62,000 bases of DNA, taken from assembly GCA_963575745.1 (NCBI GenBank), contig CAUYUJ010014171.1, positions 1,016,186 to 1,078,185 on the forward strand, in the 5' to 3' direction. This document shows positions 44,200-56,832 of this stretch, piece by piece (within the stretch, counting starts at the first letter, position 1; each line of letters opens with the position of its first letter). The stretch is from Prorocentrum cordatum. Lineage: Eukaryota; Sar; Dinophyceae; Prorocentrales; Prorocentraceae. The notes below the pieces were generated by a model that was given only the letters and a program-made list of their open reading frames with translations, was not told where the DNA came from and ran no database searches. Made by a program: the position numbers and the translations under genes.

Positions 44200-45425
44200 G
44201 AGCTAGCTTGCCAGCAGGGGCCCCACGGAATTCTCTTGATCCCCCGATGGCCCTCGGGACCCACAGCGGCCCCGGGGGCACCTCAGAGTTCGACGACCGG
44301 CGTGCCTTCGGACTCCTTGATCCCTGGTCAAGGACGTGTCTGCTGCACAGAAGCCTCCCACAGTGATTGCAAGAACTGCAGACGGGAGCTCAGGGAGCTG
44401 ACTCTCTGGGCCGCTGGCCGCCCACAGGGCTGATGGAATTTTCCAGCCGCTGCACGGCTGTAGGCCAGGTCGTATTCGACACCCGTGGCGCTCCAGAGAG
44501 GGCCTAGCCTTCGAGTGATCGAGGGGTTGACGTGTCTTCCTCAGCGGAGTGTCTTCCTCAGCGGAAGTAAAGCTTTCTATCGCCTGAGCCACGGATGGAG
44601 GGCAGCCCCTCTCAATGCCCGTGCTACCCGCCACGTCGTGCGGTGGCATTTGTCGGTCTTTCGTGTTTGTTGCCAAACCAATCGGGCTTCTCACCGTTCT
44701 AGCACTGCCACCTCTGCGGCGGGCGACAGGACTCTGCATCCTTCGGTTTTTGTTTGGCCCGAGCCCCCAATGGCGGTGCGTGAGGAGCATCGCCCCTCCA
44801 GCCCCCACGTGTCCGGAACCTGACCGTGCGGCATGCTTACCATACCCTCGTCTTTCCAGCGGATGTGCTCTTGTATCCTCTTCCGCCTGTTTTGCGCCGC
44901 CACCGCCGCCGCCGTCGTCGTTGTCGTCGTCGTCGTCGTCCTCGCCCTTTTCTTCTTCCTCTTCCTCCGGAAGTCTTGGGAGGCCCCTGGACACCCACAG
45001 AGTTCCAAAAACGTCACGAAACATCGATCCTCCGCTTGTTCCTCCTGCTGCTTCTTCTCTTCTTTTCCTTCTCTTCGTCGTCGTCGTCAGCATCGTCGTC
45101 CTCGTACCCTTCTGCTCTCGTGCCTAGGCAGCAGGGGGCTCAGGAGTCACCACGTGTCGCGCGGTTTTCTAGGACGCGGGTGCGCCCGCCCATTTTCGTT
45201 CCGTGGGAGTCCCCCCCACCCACCCCCTTGCACAGCTTGGTCGGGCCACGAAAGTTGCAGGTGGAAGAGGGGAAGGAGCAGGACGGGGAGGAGGAAGACG
45301 AGGGGGAAGAGAGCGCGGAGGGAGGAGGGTGAGGAGATGAGGGGAGGAGAGAAGAGGAAAGAAGGGGGAGGATGTGGGATTGGGGAGGGCGAGTGAGGAA
45401 AGGGGGGGTTCATGAGAAGACATGA
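44200..45425. other. No recognised gene
   Basis: ORFs of up to 296 codons on both strands but no domain recognised. GTC-rich 44905-44940 and 45080-45100. A 17-bp word GTGTCTTCCTCAGCGGA is directly repeated at 44531-44567. Confidence 0.35.
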
Positions 45426-45487
45426 GGGAGCATGCAGGAAGAAGGAGTACTAGGAGCAGGAGGAGGAGTAGGAGATGGAGGAGGATA

Positions 45488-45489
45488 TA

Positions 45490-45561
<72 letters not shown>

Positions 45562-45755
45562 TTGTTGATGCTGATCGTGATGCTGATGTTTATGCTGATG
45601 CTGATGATGATGATGATGATGGTGGTGATGATGATGATGTCATGGTTGTGATGATGATGAGATAGTGGTGATGATGATGTTGGTGTTTGTGATGGTGATG
45701 GTGATGCTGATGCTGATGATGATGATGCTGATGCTGATGCTGATGCTGATGATGA

Positions 45756-45789
<34 letters not shown>

Positions 45790-45794
45790 GGTGG

Positions 45795-45835
<41 letters not shown>

Positions 45836-45918
45836 AGGAGGGGGAGGAGGAGGAGGAGGAGGAGGAGGAGGAGGAGGAGGGGGAGGAGGAGGAGGAGGAG
45901 GAGGAGGAGAAGAATGAG
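45488..45918. repeat. (GAT)n then (GGA)n microsatellite 5' of LINE F
   Basis: GAT at 45488-45560 and 45600-45835 with GCTGAT and GGTGGT variants, then GGA at 45838-45912. It runs directly into the reverse-transcriptase frame of the next element. Confidence 0.97.
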
Positions 45919-45924
45919 GAGGAG

Positions 45925-47025
45925 CATGAGGAGTTTGTCCTACCTTGACGACGTCATGGTTGTCTTGCCCGCCGCAGTCGCTGAGCGGGGACTAGACGCG
46001 GTGGTGGAGGGCCACGCTACTGCACGATATTATCGTCAGAGGGGTGGAAGACCTAATCGGGTTCTCGCTGCGCGCGGACAAAAATAACGCAGTGCTTTCT
46101 AAGGCTCGCGCGCGGCGGACTGGGGCTCACTTCGGCAGCGGAGACGGCCGCGGCGGCTTACCTGACAAGCTGGGTTCTGACTTTGTCAAGCGTGCGATCG
46201 TGCCTGGGTGCGGTCTCATGGCAGAGCTTCACAGCACGGTGCCCTGCGGTGGCCGGTGCCCTCATCGGGCGCACAGAGACGAGACTGCGCGCGCAGGGCG
46301 GCGGAACCATCGACGCGGTGGACTGGGCCAGCTGCTTGGACGGACCGCTCGCTGGCCAGCAGGGGTGCTGGACAGGGCGGCTGCTGCAGCGGGCGCGCAC
46401 CGAACTGCTCTGGGCTCTGGGGGAAGACCGCGTTGACCTGCGCTCCGCTGGAGGCCCCAGAGCCGGAGGGTACTCCGAAATCACCGTCGCCAGGGAGGGG
46501 GAGACGCATGCGAAGGTCCCCGACGGCCACTTCCGAACAGGCCTCGGACAAAATAGCGAACACTCATGCCACATTCATCGGTCAACGCCTCCCCCTCCCC
46601 CCAATGTTCAAAGTTGGACGTGGGTCTGATGAGTTGCACTTCGACCGCCAGTCTCCTCCGCGCGTGCCAACGTCGAGTTTGGGCGAGAGGGCGAGTGCCC
46701 ACTAATTGCTTCCATCTACCGAAAGGCCTTAGCAGACCGAGTGCGCTGCGACCTCTGCGACCCGGGAGCGCAGTGCCAGCTCCGCAAGGAGGACGGCACG
46801 GTTTGTGGCGCGCCCTTGGACAGGCGGCAGCGACACGCGCTGAAGAGCCCCTGCGGCCCTTGCAGATAGGGGAAGCACGACGCGATGCGCGTTTTTGCGC
46901 GGCCTACAACCAGAAGGCCACGGGCTACGCAGCGACCACAGAGGTGACGGGCGCCTCGGTCTACCAGGACGAAAGCATCGCCTGCGCTCACAGCGACGAC
47001 TAGTCGCGCCAGCGGGCTCGTTCTG
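45925..47025 (+). mobile_element. 5'-truncated LINE (element F)
   Basis: The recognisable sequence starts at the RT catalytic box: SYLDDVMVVLPAAVAERGLD (about 45936-45995), with an intact YLDD. It continues with IGFSLRADKNNAVLSKARAR (primer-grip-like region, other frame) and LPDKLGSDFVKRAIVPGC. The 3' part at 46730-46870 reads ALADRVRCDLCDPGAQCQL, RKEDGTVCGAPLDRRQRH and ALKSPCGP. This is the Cys/His module GARCQL-DG-VCGA-LD-RHA-CGP found near the C-terminus of one dinoflagellate LINE clade. Frames break at least twice. Everything upstream of the catalytic box is absent and replaced by microsatellite, consistent with 5' truncation at insertion. Confidence 0.65.
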
Positions 47026-48365
47026 GCCAGGATGGCCTTGCCGCCAGAGCCGCGAGGACGACAAACGGCGGAGATACCCGCCCCGCGGCTGCGACCTCTT
47101 TCTGGTCGTCGTCGAGACCTGCAGCGGCCTGCGTGCGGTCCCTGGCGCACGGCGGCGCGCACCGAGGTTTTGCGGCACGCCTGACAGCACCTCAGTTGCC
47201 TCCTCCAGGCAGGCAGCGCCGAGGCGCTGCTTGCGGGCCTCGGTACCTGATGCCTGGCCTGCATATAGCTGCGCCGCTCGCGCAGCAAGCTGCTCCACAG
47301 CAACACCAGCAGCCGCAGTGCGACGGCGAGTGCCGCGATGGCGGCTAGCGCTGCAGGCAGGCAGGCGGCCGCGACCCCACCGACGACGACGCAAACAGCT
47401 TGGGCAATCGCGTCCGCCGACGACGACGTCCACCGACCCCCCCCCCCACGATGACCGCCGACCCCCATTTTCCGTTCCCTCCCTTCCGGCTCCCTTCTTC
47501 CCCTTTCGGGCTGGCCGCCCTCGCTTGCTGGTGGCGCCTCCTGGAGAGGGCCCTTTCCCCCTCCGCCGCCTCTGCTTCCGACTACTCTTCCCAATTCGGT
47601 AGTGCAGCTAGGCCAGGAGTGCCACGGGGCCAGTCCTCGAGCAGGCCGTGTCCCAGCGGCGGCGTGCGGGGGACCCGGAGCCACAACCCGCACGCCCAGG
47701 GGTACCCTCGGTGACTGGGGTGGGGGCCCACTCGGGTGCCTTTGGGCTCTGGGGGGAGAAGGAGGAGGAGGAAGAGGAGGAGGAGGAGGAGTAGGAGGAG
47801 GAGGGGGAAAAGGGGAAGGAGGAGGATCAGGAAGCTGTCGGAGGAGGAGGCTGTCGGAGGAGGAGGAGGAGGAGGAACGATTTGTCATTTGGTGGCGGTC
47901 GTGTTTCATTTTTGCACGCATGCCTCCCAGTTTTCCGGCCGGATATGCCGCCCTTTGCCGGCCAGCAGTTGTGTTTCTTCGATTAATTTTTCTTTCCGTT
48001 CCCGTCTGCCCTCCTCCCCCTCCCTCATCCTCCTTTTCCTCCTCCTCCTCCTCCTTCTCATCGTGCCTTCTCCGCTTTCGCTCTCTCCTCCTCAGTGTTG
48101 TCATCGTCGTCGTCGATCGTCGTCGTCGTTGTTGTCTGATTCCTTCTCCTCCTCTTCTTTCTCCTCCCTCTCCTCCTGCGCCCTTCCTTCTTTTCATCCT
48201 TCGCTTTGCCCTCTCCCTCGTGGCTTCCTCTCCGCTCGCTTGCAGACCGGGCATTTTTATGTTAGGTGTAAGCGTGACGAACCGCATGTCAGACCGAACC
48301 GCAGTACCAAGCTGTGACGGCGGTTGCACCGAAATGTCGGGCCGCGGCAGCTGCTGAGAGGGTAA
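47026..48365. other. No recognised gene; GGA tract
   Basis: GC-rich 3' flank of LINE F, GGA-rich 47755-47880 and pyrimidine-rich 48005-48200. Long minus-strand ORFs here are compositional. Confidence 0.4.
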
Positions 48366-48372
48366 TACCAGT

Positions 48373-48825
<453 letters not shown>

Positions 48826-49600
48826 CATAGGAAGAGGAAGAGGATGAAAAGGAGGAGGAGGAGGAGGAAGCGAAATAGGAGGAGGACTTGCTGCAGGCGG
48901 AGGAGGAAGACAACACTTTTTTTGTCGCTTTCTTTTTCTTCGCATATGCCTCCGCCTCTGTCCCTGTCTCTGTCCTTGCAACCTGTTCTGCCTCCCTGTC
49001 CGTCGTGGTGGTTGTCTCATCTCTGTCTTTGGCTCCGAGTCGGCGCGTGTGTGTGCGTGTACCTCTGTGTCTCTTTGTCTCCGCCTCTGCCTCTGCCTCC
49101 CTGTCGCCGTGTGCCTTTCCCTCTGTCTCTGTCTTTGTTTCTGTCTGCGTGCCTCCTACAGGCCCAGGTCAAAGGCCCGCGCAATGGACAATGACGATCA
49201 CTCTGGCGATGGTCATGACGATGATGACGACGACGCTGACGATGCTGATTGCGATGCCGACGCCTGCGATGACGATGATGAAAGGTGGCGGTGGCGATGA
49301 TGCTGATGCTCATGCTCATGCTGACGATGCTGACGATGCTGATGCTGATGCTGATGCTGATGCTGATGCTGATGACGACGACGATGATGACGACGACGAC
49401 GACGATGAGGATGATGATGATGATGCTGATGATGATGATGATGATGATGATGAGGATGTGGATGTGGATGTGGATGTGGATGTGGATGTGAATGTGATGT
49501 GATGATGGTGGTGGTTGTGGTTGCGGTGGTAGTCATGATGATGGTGGTGGTGATTTTGACTATGCCGATGCAGCGCATCTACGGTCTGACAGGAACGGTA
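48826..49600. repeat. GAT/GCTGAT/GATGTG microsatellites
   Basis: GAT and GAC units from 49195, GCTGAT at 49298-49375, GATGTG at 49453-49490, and TCTGCC-type pyrimidine repeats at 49015-49150. No gene. Confidence 0.85.
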
Positions 49601-50140
49601 CTTAACCTGCCGACACACTGCGTTCGGGAGTGGCTGGGGGAGGGAGCAGGGGAGGAAGGCAGGACCGCAAGAACTCTTGCTGTCAGGATGGCCACGCCTG
49701 GCCTTCGCGGGCCAGGTTCCCGCCAGCCTAACGCAGCGTGACGGCTCGCAATCGCGCCACACAGGGCCCGCTTCCAAGCCCCAGCCTCCGAGCCGAGGCG
49801 GCCACGGCGACGAGGGGGCGCCAGACCCCTGAGAAAGAGCGCACTCCACAGGGTCCGCTTCGTTCCGAGTCGTGGTCTATTGTAGTGGCCTCCGGCCAGT
49901 GCCGCCGATCCAGGGCGCTCCAGATTCGCGTCAAAATGGACGACGACGAAGACGAAGACGACGCTTCCCCTTTTCCTCTTCCGTTTTCTTCTCCTTCCTC
50001 CTTCCTTGAAGGCATACTGGATGCTTCTGGGGGCTTCTGTGGGGCCTCATGAGCTCATGGGGGCCGTCATACATCGATCCGGGGATGAAAACCTGCACCG
50101 GATGGGAGGGGTCCGCGGACCAATTTTGAGTGGATGCGGA
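49600..50140. other. No recognised gene
   Basis: Nothing convincing on either strand. Confidence 0.35.
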
Positions 50141-50780
50141 GGAGGATGGGGAGGAGGAGCAGGAGGAAAAGGAGGAGGAATGAGGAGGAGGAGGAGGAGC
50201 AGGAGGAGGGGGAGGAGGGGGAGGAAGAGGCGGAGGATTTGATATGACACTTCTGGGCAGCAAAAGCAAGACAATGCTAGCATGGAAAAGAAGAGGAGGA
50301 GGAGTAGGAGAAGGATATGAAAAGAGGAGGATGCGTCGACAGGGGCAGGAGCATAAGGATGAGGTGGAAGAGGAGGAGGAGGAGGTGGGAGGAGGAGAAG
50401 AGATGAGAAGGATGAGGATGAGTATGCTGATGCTGATGATGATGCGGATGCTGATGTGGATGAATACGACTGTAACGATTATGATGGTGATGAAGATGAT
50501 AATGATGATGCGGATGATGATGCTGCTGATGATGATGGTGGCGATGCTGAGGATGATGATGAGGAGGACAGGAGGATGAGGATGAGGATGAAGACAAGGA
50601 GGAGGAGGATGAGGAGGAGGAGGAGGAGGAGGAGGAGGAGGAGGAGGAGGAGGAGGAGTCGAGCCGGAGGAGCAGGAAGAGCAGGAGGTCGAGGGAAATA
50701 ACAAGTGGCACGTGTGCCATGGCTCTTGCACAAAAAGGAAGGGGGGGAGGAGGAGGTGGAGGAGGAGGAGGGGGAAGAGG
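50140..50780. repeat. GGA/GAT microsatellite cluster
   Basis: GGA-rich 50140-50240, 50360-50400 and 50595-50660. GATGAT/GATGCT 50405-50560. Confidence 0.9.
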
Positions 50781-50837
50781 GGGCAAGACATCGCCCCTCG
50801 GGGCCCAGCAACGGGGCCCAAATCCCAGGTGGGGAGA

Positions 50838-51170
50838 GGGGGGGGAGGTGGCGTGCGTCGCGACGCGGAATAAATTGCTATAGTGCTCGGAGCGGAGGGG
50901 GCACGGGGCGGAGGTCCCACTGGGGCGCTGGGGGCGCGGAGAGGAGGGGGGGGGAGGTGGTGTGCGCCGCGACGCGGAATAAAATGGTCGGGGCGGAGGG
51001 GGCATTGGGCGGGGCTTGGGGCAGAGGGCCACGGGGCGGGGGTCCAACTGGGGCGCTGGGGACGGGGGGGAGGTGGTGTGCGTCGCGACGCGGAATAAAA
51101 TTATCGAGGCGGAGGGGGCACGGGGCGGAGCCCCCACTGGGGCGCTGGGGACGCGGGGAGGGAGGTGGGG
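50838..51170. repeat. ~115-bp tandem repeat, three copies
   Basis: Each unit starts GTG-TGCG(T/C)CGCGACGCGGAATAAA (near 50850, 50963 and 51080). A GGCGGAGGGGGCA stretch and CACTGGGGCGCTGGGG follow. Confidence 0.9.
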
Positions 51171-51366
51171 GAGCAAGACGCAGATAGAGCGACGCGCCGA
51201 GTTCAGGCATGGGGCATGACAAGAGGTCGGGGCAAGACGAGAGACGCACAATCGCACACCAAAAGAGCACAGCCTGCTATAGCCCAGCACCCGCTTCTCG
51301 GCGACAGGGCGTGCTCTGACTCATGCCCATCGGCATGAGCGACCCGATAAATGAAGAAATTTTCAT

Positions 51367-52260
51367 TCACGTGAGAAGACCCAGCCACTGGACGGCAGGA
51401 TCCGAAACCAGCATTCGGCGGGGCAGAGGAATCGGGTGGCGCCTCCCTTCTCGAGGGTGCCGCCCCGAAGCGAAGTTATCTCTGCGCCACCTTCGCTGGG
51501 GATTCCCCACCAGGACCGAGGGGTCGCAGGTGGCAAATAGTTGCGAACGGGCTGCACGCTCTGAGAAAGACCCACAGCGTGCGCATCCTATGAGATCACC
51601 CGCCCTATAAAGGATGTGTCCCCTGGCCGCCTCTGGGGGCGCGAACCCAAGAGTGGGAAGGAGGGCCCGAGGGGGTTCGGCGGAGGAACGACTCGGAACG
51701 GGACGCGACGTCGACGACACAGCCTCCTCCCCTTCAAAGCTGGCAGCGGCCTCGGGCTCCGAGTCCCTGGATGGGGGCCCCAGAAGGCGAGGGCGTTTTT
51801 CCCCCGAGGACGCCAAAGGGGCCACTGCCAGGGCCGCTTCCCGAATAATCCCTTGGGAACGCGTGGCAAAAGTCACCCGAGGTCGGACCATTCGGACAAA
51901 AGGCTCCGCAAGCTCATCGAACGGCCTGGCCTGGGACCTGGTCGGCGGCGCGGGCGGAGGCGAGGAGAGAGGAGGCTCGACAGGAGAAGGGACTTCCACC
52001 CGATGCCGAACCAACCTGGTCCTGGGAGTCCTCTAAAGGCCTTTTAGGCCGAAGCTCCGTGGCACCTTCCAAAGGGACCTCACTCGGCCTAGGGTTACCA
52101 GTGCTCGAGGCCTCGGGAGCCTGCGGAGGCAAAGAGGGGCTCATACGGGATCTCACGGTGCACCACTGCTGAGCCATCCTACGAGCCCCTTGAAAGGACC
52201 TAGCGAAACGAGGACAGTGCTGACATTTCCAACCACAGCTCGCACTTTCAGGGGCATGCC
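51367..52260 (-). pseudogene. LINE G C-terminal zinc-finger region
   Basis: The frame ending at 51914 reads GWKCQHCPRFARSFQGARR at 52195-52260. A second frame (51367-52014) reads GHILYRAGDLIGCARCGSFS, ATCDPSVLVGNPQRR and SGRHPREG. This matches the GH-L---G-L--C--CG----R---L---C Cys-rich end of this LINE class. The stretch between is Ser/Pro-rich with a frame change near 52015. Probable nucleic-acid binding. Confidence 0.7.
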
Positions 52261-52299
52261 GTTGCCACCCGCCTGGCAGCACCTGCGGGCGCCGCCGCC

Positions 52300-53944
52300 G
52301 TGCTGCGCGCTCTGCCGCCTGGCGCCTTCGGCAGCGGCTGCGCTGCTGGGCTCGGCAGCGGCGGGACATCGGCGCGACGCGGTCGGGGTGCTGGTCCGTC
52401 AGCTCCTGGGACGATCCGATCCAGCATGCCACCTGACGAACTCGTTCCAGCAAGCGTCGATGTGTGTCCCGAGCCTCTTTTGGGATGTCATGAAATGCAA
52501 GGCCTCTCTTGGCTGCGACATCCGCGTAGTCATTACCCGTTTTGCCATCATGATAAAGATTCTCCTCCGCGGTCTGATGGGCTTTCACATATCTGATGGT
52601 GAGGTACGAGCTCAGGCCACCATGATCGTCGAAGAGTCTCCAGAGCTCCCGCCATATGTCCACGTGTTGCCTGCGACGATGCAAACACCACTGACGTCCT
52701 CTCTGGAGTCCTTCGATCGTCATCATACAATCCGTGTGAATGTGAAGTGGAAGGACTCCATTTCGCAACACCATTATGATCGCGTGCGTCTCCGCTCGAG
52801 GGACGGACTGTTATTACCCTGGCAACGGCCCAAAGGCTAGCCCCCGAAGCTGCGTACCACTCATAAGCGCAATGCCCCATCCAGCTCTCGCCGCCTCAGG
52901 CCAGCCAATGTGGGTCCGTCCTGCGCCGTCAGTGTATATGTCACCTGTGATGTCCTGCTGGTCACCACCATGCGCATAGCGCCATATCTCGTGAAGATGA
53001 GGGGGCGGCACGACAGGAAGGCAATCGCGCGGTAACAGTCCACGTGTGAAGAAAAGATCAGCTGGGTCCGCACGTCGAGCTTCCTCGATGATGTCGGGGT
53101 CGACCGCCCTCGTGCGAGCCTCCTCCAAACGAGGACAGAACCACAGCCTGTGATGCAACGTGCCTTTAACTTCATCCTGACCTTCCTCACCCGTCTCCTC
53201 AGTCGGCACCGGTGGCAGGCGCAGGCAAGTGGCAGATACGGCGAGAGAAGCCTGGCCCCTGTGATCGCCCTCCTCGACCTCTGGAGCCAAAGTGTCTAAG
53301 GTAGGCGTGCACTGCAGACAACAACCATGATTGGTATATCCATGCTGAAACAGTCGCCATTGAGACCATTGCCCGCCAATGACAGTGCTGCGTAGGGCAG
53401 CCTGGGCCCTCGGCGACATCTCCCAGGTCTTAGCCTGGTCCTTGGGCGAGAGCAACAGCTGGAGAGGGGCAAGCCAGTATCCACCGTCATGTCGCGCAGG
53501 AGCTGGGAGTTCTGGCGCATGATCTGCTCGCGCCGCCCATTCCTCCCATTTGAGATTCGCATGGGCACGTCTGGCTAGGGTGCGGACCCAATCTGGCGGC
53601 ACCTCCGTGAGATCCAGTAGGACGCCTGACGCCGTCTTCCAGTGAAAGGCGGAGGTCGCCCTCCACCGCAGACGCTGCAAGATGTTCCAGACGGCCCCCG
53701 CGGGGCCTGCAACGCCCCTGGCCTCAGGATTGGTTCCGAGGCGGGCTCTCTGAGTGGCGAAAGCCTTCTCCATCAAAGAGTGGGGCACGGCGGGATCCGA
53801 GGCCGTCTGAGCCCACTGATACAATGGCTCTGCCACGGCGAAGACCTCTGGATGTTCATTACGACGAGGTTCCAGTTGCGAAGCCAGCCATGAGGACGTT
53901 CCTGGCGGAGTCCTGTGCCATCCCAGTCTCGTCATCTTTGTCAT
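52300..53944 (-). pseudogene. LINE G knuckle and RNase H, two in-frame stops
   Basis: From 53944: WDVRTLARRAHANLKW-like spacer, WRLFQHGYTNHGCCLQC and GTLHHRLWFCPRLEEAR (CxxC...HxxxxC knuckle). Then RNase H: IYTDGAG (first Asp), RAGWGIALM, GPLPG followed by TAA TAA at 52811-52816. The same frame goes on to SVPRAETHAI (Glu), LHIHTDCMMTIEG (Asp), VKAHQTAEE and GNDYADVAAKRG (last Asp). All four catalytic acids are present, separated by the two stops. The RNase H would remove RNA from the cDNA hybrid. Confidence 0.85.
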
Positions 53945-53947
53945 CGA

Positions 53948-55110
53948 TCATATGATGCTGGCCGAAGCTCCGACAACCTGAACACCATAGAGCAACGCTG
54001 GGGCCAAGGAAGGCTGAGCAATGGCCCGCCCTGTGCGCGCAAGACCCATCAACCTCCTGAAACGAGGGAGTCTCTTCCTGAGCTTACGCATGCGTTTCCT
54101 GATCAAAGAGAAATGTAGCCTGCGGCCTCCTCGGGTTTCCACGCCCAGAACTTCCAGAGCAGAAGTGGCCTGTAACCCATGATTGCGCATGATGTGAGCC
54201 ACCTTTGTCGCGACCCCATTGATGGATGAAAGCAGCTTAGCCTTGTCTCTGGCGATTGGCAGGTCCAGGGCACGAAGGACTGCCGCTAGGCGCTGTAGGA
54301 TGCGAACCGAGTGGTGCGCCATATCCTGCGGGGGGGACTCCACTTGCAAGGTGATGTCCCCAGCATAGATGTCAAGAGTATGGTGCACACTGTCATTCGC
54401 GAAGGACTGCTCGAAGATGTCGAACGGAAGCATCGTGACCAGCTGCAGCAGAAACATTGCGACTGAGCAACCTGGAAGTACGCCTCTCTGAACCTGCACC
54501 GCGTATGAGTACGAACCCCCCATCGAATCCGTCGCGGCGCATAGTACATGGCCAAACAGAGGCGCAGCAGCGCTGTAGGAAATTCCGTCTCCGCAGCGGC
54601 TCGTAGAACTCGATTCCAGCAGACTCTGTCAAAACATTTGCTGATATCAATCAGAGCAGTGAGTGTGCCCGTGTCCGCCTCGCCCTCTCGGGCTTCATCG
54701 TGAAGCAGCGCGCGCGCACCCACCTCCCAAGTGGACTTGCCAGCGCCAAGGGCAAAGAAAGGTCTGCTGTGATCCGCTATCCACTGGCGAACGTGCACGA
54801 TGCGAAGCTTTGTGTGCACCCGATACAGTGATGGCAACAGGGCGATCGGGCGATATCCCCCTTGGGGTTTAGCCAGAAGCATATTGTGTACAGAGAGTAT
54901 CGCCGAGGGCAATCGCCCCCATGATTCAGCTGCCCAAAAAAAAAAGGTATACCACCATCGCCAACGCAGAGTCTGCAAGCAATGACCACACCCTCGGTGG
55001 AATGCCATCGTGGCCCAATCCTGTGCGCCAAGGGAAGGCGCGGGCTGCTCGCCGAACCTGATCGACCGTGGGCACTGGTAGTGCCTTGGCTGGCAGTCTG
55101 GCCAAGTCAC
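53948..55110 (-). pseudogene. LINE G reverse transcriptase, YAGD instead of YADD
   Basis: First frame (54286-55110): NMLLAKPQGGYRPIALLPSL, ALGAGKSTWEVGARALLHDE and LIDISKCFDRVCWNRVL (motif A Asp present). At the G6 run (54516-54521) the frame moves to 53948-54523: SYSYAVQVQRGVLPGCSVAM (QG-P block) and DIYAGDITLQVES. There the second catalytic box at 54356-54367 reads YAGD, so the first Asp is Gly. Then LDLPIARDKAKLLSSING and EVLGVETRGGRR complete the thumb. The change should abolish polymerisation. Confidence 0.88.
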
Positions 55111-56614
55111 TCAAGATATCAGGATCAGCGTCGTCCAGAAGAACGGTAGGAGTAACTTCATCGTATGTATGAGGAGTGTCATTCGAGGAATGACCCGTGT
55201 GAGGTGAAGCAAAGTATGCGTCAGGACCAGCAGGGGAAGTGATTGGACGTCCTTCCCAGATGCCATTCCACATGTCCATCTGACTGTCAGCAATCGCCTG
55301 GGGATGGGTAGTCAGTTCGCCGTGTCGCTGAGCTTGACTGTGAACCCAAGTGTGAATGCGCGTGAGATGGAACAGTGGTGCTGGGTCCGAAGCGAAAGTC
55401 TCCTTGGCCCACTTGTGGAAACCCGCGAGCCTCGTCCTAGCAGCGACGGTCTCCTGAGAAACTGCAATGCCAGAGAGCTGTTCCGCCAAAGCTTCCATCC
55501 ACAGGGAGGCGGTAGTGGGATGTTGGGCGCTAGCCGCTCTAGGGATTGGCCATGTGTGATCCAAAAGAAAATGGGCCTCCTCTGCGTGCACACCCCGTCG
55601 GTGTCCAGGCCGTAGAAGGCGACCCGCATGACGCCAGCGGTCCTGATCCCTCTGCCCACGATCCAGTCGAATGGCGATGTCACGGACTGCCAGTGCCACT
55701 GCATGTAGGCACCTGGGCTCGCTGCCCGCAGCTGGATGTGGCCCGCGACGGGGACCGCCGAGAGGACGCCAGACATACGTCGTGCCCTGCGCTCGCCCCG
55801 TGTAGGGCTCCTTATCTTCTATATGATAGATGTGCAGCAAATCCTGTTCGGTGTGAGAAACCAAAGCAGCATGGATAGCACCAATTCTCAGTTGAGCCTG
55901 GCCTGGGGTGGCAGGGACCTTCTGATGGGCGCCAGCCTCGATCATGTCCAGGTGATCACGGTCAGGAGGTGGTCCGTGAAGTGGGTGGGCCCCTGCACTG
56001 GACGGCGCCGCTCGAGGGAAGGCTCGCGGTGATGCTGTGGTGAGCTGTCGAAAGCGCCTTGGGTGGGCTGCGAGATCGCATCGTACTGGACGGTGTGGGC
56101 GAGCTGGCCAGGCTTCCAAGGCATGGGGACGATGGCAAGCGGCCTGGAGATCTCGCGACACAATCCAGTAGTCGATCATAGAGTAGTTGCCCGCTGCGGA
56201 TCGGCACGTGCCCGCGCCTGAGCAGCACAGAGGGACGCCAGTGAGAATGTCCGCCAGGCCTGAGGTAACAAAATCCGGAGGAGAGCAGTTCCAATCACCA
56301 CCCAGAAGAAACGACAGCCCAAATAATCGAAGGTACTCAGCCAGTCGGCAGTACCGCTGCAGGTTGGCTGCGACGCATTCACTGGCCGACTCCATATAAA
56401 CAGATCCCAGGAGAAAGCCGCCAGGGAGCCCCATATTCACATGAATGACCACTGACCACGCTGGGAAGACTTCAAAAGTGCGTTCACCCCCTGGCCCACT
56501 AAGCAACGTAGCGGGCACATGTGACCGCACAAAGATGTGGATGGAACTAGAGCTTCCCGAAGTGAAGCTCACTATTTTCAGAGATGTGGTTTTCGAACCA
56601 TCTCCGAAGCTCAA
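54926..56614 (-). pseudogene. LINE G endonuclease plus linker, 562 codons
   Basis: Opens MSFGDGSKTTSL, then FEVFPAWSVVIHVNMGLPGG, FLLGSVYMES and FLLGGDWNCSPPDF (GDWN block). NYSMIDYWIVSRDL (SxIDY block) and a degraded PHRPV histidine block follow. The N-terminal third of the endonuclease is absent. The linker ends in DDADPDILSDLARLPAKALP and HDGIPPRVWSLLADSALAMV. Translation then runs into a stop just past an A-run frameshift, where the RT continues in another frame. Confidence 0.85.
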
Positions 56615-56624
56615 TTCTCATCAT

Positions 56625-56705
56625 CGCCATATCCACCATCATATCATCATTATCACTCGTCATCTTTATCATCATCACCCTCATCATTTTTATCATCCTC
56701 ATCTT
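56625..56705. repeat. ATC-rich microsatellite
   Basis: TCATCATC and ATCATTATC units, which are GAT on the strand of LINE G, directly upstream of that element's 5' end. Confidence 0.85.
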
Positions 56706-56739
56706 CGCGGGTTTCTTAGGTCTGTTGGTACCGACCGTT

Positions 56740-56740
<1 letters not shown>

Positions 56741-56832
<92 letters not shown>
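56741..56832. repeat. T92 homopolymer
   Basis: An uninterrupted run of 92 T (A92 on the minus strand). It could be the poly(A) tail of a minus-strand retroposed sequence whose body lies at 56833 and beyond, or an assembly artefact near the gap. Confidence 0.97.

Larger units (their letters stand above)
51367..56614 (-). mobile_element. Nearly complete LINE on minus strand (element G)
   Basis: A 5.2-kb non-LTR element read from 56614 to 51367: APE endonuclease (N-terminal part missing), linker, RT, Cys/His knuckle, RNase H, and a C-terminal Cys-rich finger. The coding path is interrupted by a frameshift in an A10/T10 run (54937-54946), one in a C6/G6 run (54516-54521), an in-frame TGA (53948-53950), two adjacent in-frame TAA codons (52811-52816) and a frame change near 52015. 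The 5' end stops about 10 bp from an ATC-rich microsatellite (GAT on the element's strand). Confidence 0.85.

Noticed and set aside
46716-48329. 537-codon minus-strand ORF
   Set aside because: Antisense to LINE F and GGA tracts; no domain recognised and composition is low-complexity.
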